A DNA stretch of 45,522 bases, taken from NCBI RefSeq assembly GCF_937863595.1, contig NZ_CALMGQ010000076.1:1-45522 (forward strand), read 5' to 3'. Below the pieces are notes generated by a model. The model ran no database searches. It saw nothing but the letters and a program-made list of their open reading frames with translations, and was not told the DNA's origin. The stretch comes from an uncultured Cytophaga sp. (GTDB lineage: Bacteria; Bacteroidota; Bacteroidia; Cytophagales; Cytophagaceae). Both the position numbers and the translations under genes were made by a program. Of this stretch, positions 42,964 through 45,522 are shown in pieces. Within the stretch, counting starts at the first letter, position 1. The number at the start of each line of letters is the position of its first letter.

Positions 42964-45522
42964 ACAAACTTCATTTTATTCTAGTATTATTTTTTTTCGT
43001 TGTTGTGCATGTTAGTCATGCGCAATACAGCAACTTGCGTTGTAAGTGGATTAAACCAACAGAACAAGGCGTAAAGATTGATACGTTAACAGTAGTACCC
43101 AGCAGCATTGAAATAAAATATCCTGGTGGATATACAAGTAATTATACTATTTCAACAAACACACTGCTTATTTCACCCAGTCCACTTCCAGATTCAATTT
43201 TAATCTGTTATCGTGTATATCCATTTGATTTAGCAAAACCTGTTTATCGTAGAGATTTATCGTTATATGATTCCATTGGTGGGTATCGAGAAATCATGCG
43301 TTTGCGTGGTTACGGTAACGTACCTCAACAACGTGAAGAATTATTCTCTACTCCTGGAATTAATAAAACAGGTGTTATTTCTAGAGGTATTTCTGCGGGT
43401 AACAATCAAAGTGTTTTTGTGAATTCTACATTAAACTTGCAGCTTGATGGGAAGTTAACAGATAATATAACCTTAACAGCAGTAATTTCAGATCAAAATA
43501 TTCCGTTTCAGCCTGAAGGTAACACGCAACAATTACAACAATTTGATCGGGTGTATGTGCAATTAAAAACGCCTCAAACAGCATTAACAGTAGGTGATAT
43601 TGTTTTAAAGCAACGCGATCCATATTTTTTGAAATATTATCGGAATGTACAAGGTGGACAAATAAGCCATACTGTTACCCGTGATTCAACATTTGAAAGC
43701 GTAAGTCAATTAGGTGTTGGTATATCAAAAGGGAAGTTTAATACGATACAGTTCTCTCCAGGCACAAAGGATTTTTTGCAAGAAGGGGTACAAGGGCCTT
43801 ACCGTTTGAGGGGCGCTAACAATGAAGCGTTCATTACTATAATTGCGAATTCAGAAAAAGTATATTTTGATGGCCGATTATTAACTCGAGGCTTCGATTA
43901 TGATTATGTAATCGATTATAATACTGCTGAGATTACATTTACACCTTATGTTTTAGTAACACGATACAATCGCATGCGTGTTGATTTTGAATATACGGAT
44001 AAAAACTATGCGCGTACGAATGTAGAAGCTTCTCAAACGATTAAAAGTAAAACAAGTCAATTTGGATTTTATTATTATTCAGAAAAAGACAATCGCAACA
44101 ATCCCTTATTACTTGACTTGTCATTGGCAGATAAAAATTACCTATCAACGATTGGGGATGATTTAACAAAAGCATTTATTTCTGGTGAAGATTCGATTGG
44201 CTATAAAGCTGGTGTATCCTTGTATAAGAAAATTGATGTCGCTGGAGTCGTAGTGTATCAATATTCCACCAATCCAGACAGCGCATTGTTTCAAGTGAAG
44301 TTTTCACAAACTGGTGTAGGTTTGGGTAGCTACATCTTGGATAACTCGACTGCGAATGCACGTATTTTTAAATATGTAGGAGCGGGGAATGGTATTTATG
44401 AGCCTGTTCAATATATTGCTACGCCTAAGAAAAGACAAATGATACAAGGTTCCCTTGTGCAGCAGGTATCCAAGCATGAAGAACTATTTACGGATATTGC
44501 TTATTCGACAAATGATGTGAATCTCTATTCAGCTGAAGACAAAGAAAATGACAATGGTGTATCTGTTAGAGGGGGAATAAGAAGTTCGAAACGTAAAATT
44601 GGGTTACTGAATAATTATTTGCTTACATCGTCTTTATCGTATGAGTTTAACCAGGCTAACTTTGTTGCAATTGATCGATTTAGAAGTGCTGATTTTGAAC
44701 GCTATTGGAATGAAGATATCACTCGACTTGGAAATAATCAGATGGTTGTTGGAAACATCAGCTATGCTAAAAATGCAAATGAATTAATTAGTTATTCAGC
44801 GAATTATCGTGATAAAGCAAATGATTTGTCTGGATTACAACAAGAAGCAAAGTTGTATCAAAAAAAAGGAAACCTTTATTTTAAAGGCGATTTATTTAAC
44901 ATGTTTAATAATAATGTAAAAGGAAAAGCAGATTGGGAAAAGTATAGTGCAAACATGTATTATCGATCGAAGATTTTTACACCTGGCTTTCAATATAGTA
45001 CAGAACGCAATAAAGTTCTTGATTCTGCTGGTAGATTAGCGAACTCCTTAATGTACTTTGATGAATATAAATACTACATAGAATCAAATGATACTTCAAA
45101 ATTTCGATTTAAAATTGATTATAGTGATAGGTCTGACAAACAACTCTACTTGGGAGAATTAGCTCCAGCAACGCGTGCACAAACAACTAATTTTACGAGT
45201 GGCATTACATTTAGTCCAGATCATCAACTTAATTTTATTACTACGTATCGATATTTGACTTATTTGGGTCCGGTAGCAACCCCCAATGATGAAACAATTA
45301 TGTCACGCGTTGATTGGGGTATTAGTGCATTTAAACGACATGTACGTTCTGAATTAACTGTAACGACAGGTGTAGGTAGGCAGGCAAAGCAACAATTTGT
45401 GTTTCAGCCAGTAGCAACAGGCTTGGGGAATTATATTTGGAGAGATTATAACGATGATGGAATACAACAAATAAATGAATTCGTTACCAAGATTTATAAC
45501 GATACAGCAGAGTTTATCAAAA
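42960..45522 (+). CDS. Large secreted, probably outer-membrane protein, 3'-truncated by window end
   Basis: An uninterrupted reading frame of 854 codons running off the right edge; its ATG overlaps the kinase stop codon (ATGA). The first 21 residues are a signal peptide (ILVLFFFVVVHVSHA, then Q). The N-terminal part has the segments GVISRGISAGNNQSVFVNS, LQLDGKLTDNITLTAVISD, FDRVYVQLKTPQTALTVGD and QGPYRLRGANNEAF, then VYFDGRLLTRGFDYDYVIDY. From about residue 340 it alternates short aromatic beta-strands, as in large outer-membrane barrels. It ends within an EF-hand-like YNDDGIQQINEF. I do not recognise a named family. The C-terminus is not visible. Confidence 0.85.
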   Translation, partial: MNKLHFILVLFFFVVVHVSHAQYSNLRCKWIKPTEQGVKIDTLTVVPSSIEIKYPGGYTSNYTISTNTLLISPSPLPDSILICYRVYPFDLAKPVYRRDLSLYDSIGGYREIMRLRGYGNVPQQREELFSTPGINKTGVISRGISAGNNQSVFVNSTLNLQLDGKLTDNITLTAVISDQNIPFQPEGNTQQLQQFDRVYVQLKTPQTALTVGDIVLKQRDPYFLKYYRNVQGGQISHTVTRDSTFESVSQLGVGISKGKFNTIQFSPGTKDFLQEGVQGPYRLRGANNEAFITIIANSEKVYFDGRLLTRGFDYDYVIDYNTAEITFTPYVLVTRYNRMRVDFEYTDKNYARTNVEASQTIKSKTSQFGFYYYSEKDNRNNPLLLDLSLADKNYLSTIGDDLTKAFISGEDSIGYKAGVSLYKKIDVAGVVVYQYSTNPDSALFQVKFSQTGVGLGSYILDNSTANARIFKYVGAGNGIYEPVQYIATPKKRQMIQGSLVQQVSKHEELFTDIAYSTNDVNLYSAEDKENDNGVSVRGGIRSSKRKIGLLNNYLLTSSLSYEFNQANFVAIDRFRSADFERYWNEDITRLGNNQMVVGNISYAKNANELISYSANYRDKANDLSGLQQEAKLYQKKGNLYFKGDLFNMFNNNVKGKADWEKYSANMYYRSKIFTPGFQYSTERNKVLDSAGRLANSLMYFDEYKYYIESNDTSKFRFKIDYSDRSDKQLYLGELAPATRAQTTNFTSGITFSPDHQLNFITTYRYLTYLGPVATPNDETIMSRVDWGISAFKRHVRSELTVTTGVGRQAKQQFVFQPVATGLGNYIWRDYNDDGIQQINEFVTKIYNDTAEFIK

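Overview
The window is AT-rich DNA from a gliding member of the Bacteroidota, most likely a Cytophaga-like Cytophagales bacterium. The evidence is a giant SprB-repeat surface protein with a gliding-motility C-terminal sorting domain, a type IX secretion plug protein, alternative complex III (ActABCDEF) joined to a caa3-type oxidase, Bacteroidota-style promoters (TTTG, 19 bp, TAnnTTTG) and the lack of strong Shine-Dalgarno sites at most genes. The placement rests on gene content only. I see no tRNA, rRNA, insertion sequence, prophage or CRISPR array.

Layout. 1-2.9 kb: phosphoglycerate kinase and a dicluster ferredoxin on the minus strand, and a LuxC-type acyl-CoA reductase diverging from the ferredoxin. 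2.9-10.5 kb: a minus-strand two-gene unit, a 127-residue secreted protein followed by a 2403-residue SprB-like protein. 10.8-13.1 kb: aconitase. 13.2-14.8 kb: rlpA and a DUF58 protein. 14.9-17.3 kb: a PUR-alpha-like protein, the GTPase YchF and a solitary Cas6-family protein. 17.3-20.5 kb: the type IX secretion plug protein and an ABC-F ATPase. 20.6-22.2 kb: dCMP deaminase and murB, convergent.

22.5-39.2 kb is one long plus-strand respiratory region. ActA-F (quinol:cytochrome c oxidoreductase) is followed by cytochrome oxidase subunits II and I, a terminator, then haem A and haem O synthases, two subunit III proteins, a subunit IV-like protein, a Sco copper chaperone, a DUF420 (CtaM-like) assembly factor and a small CxxC membrane protein. 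Together these take electrons from quinol to oxygen and supply the haem a and copper needed for assembly. 39.3-45.5 kb holds a very large NtrY-like sensor kinase overlapping by 4 bp a secreted, probably outer-membrane, protein that runs off the window end.

The main unexplained signals are: (i) exact tandem 7-bp repeats (AGTAYNN and CTAGNNN) sitting at the stop codons of pgk, aconitase and the DUF58 gene, always in the sense orientation of the gene they follow; (ii) a Cas6-family protein with no CRISPR locus in view and no histidine where the archaeal enzyme has its catalytic one; (iii) two separate higher-order duplications (921 bp and 948 bp) inside the giant adhesin; (iv) a six-haem ActA; (v) His-rich tails on three respiratory subunits.
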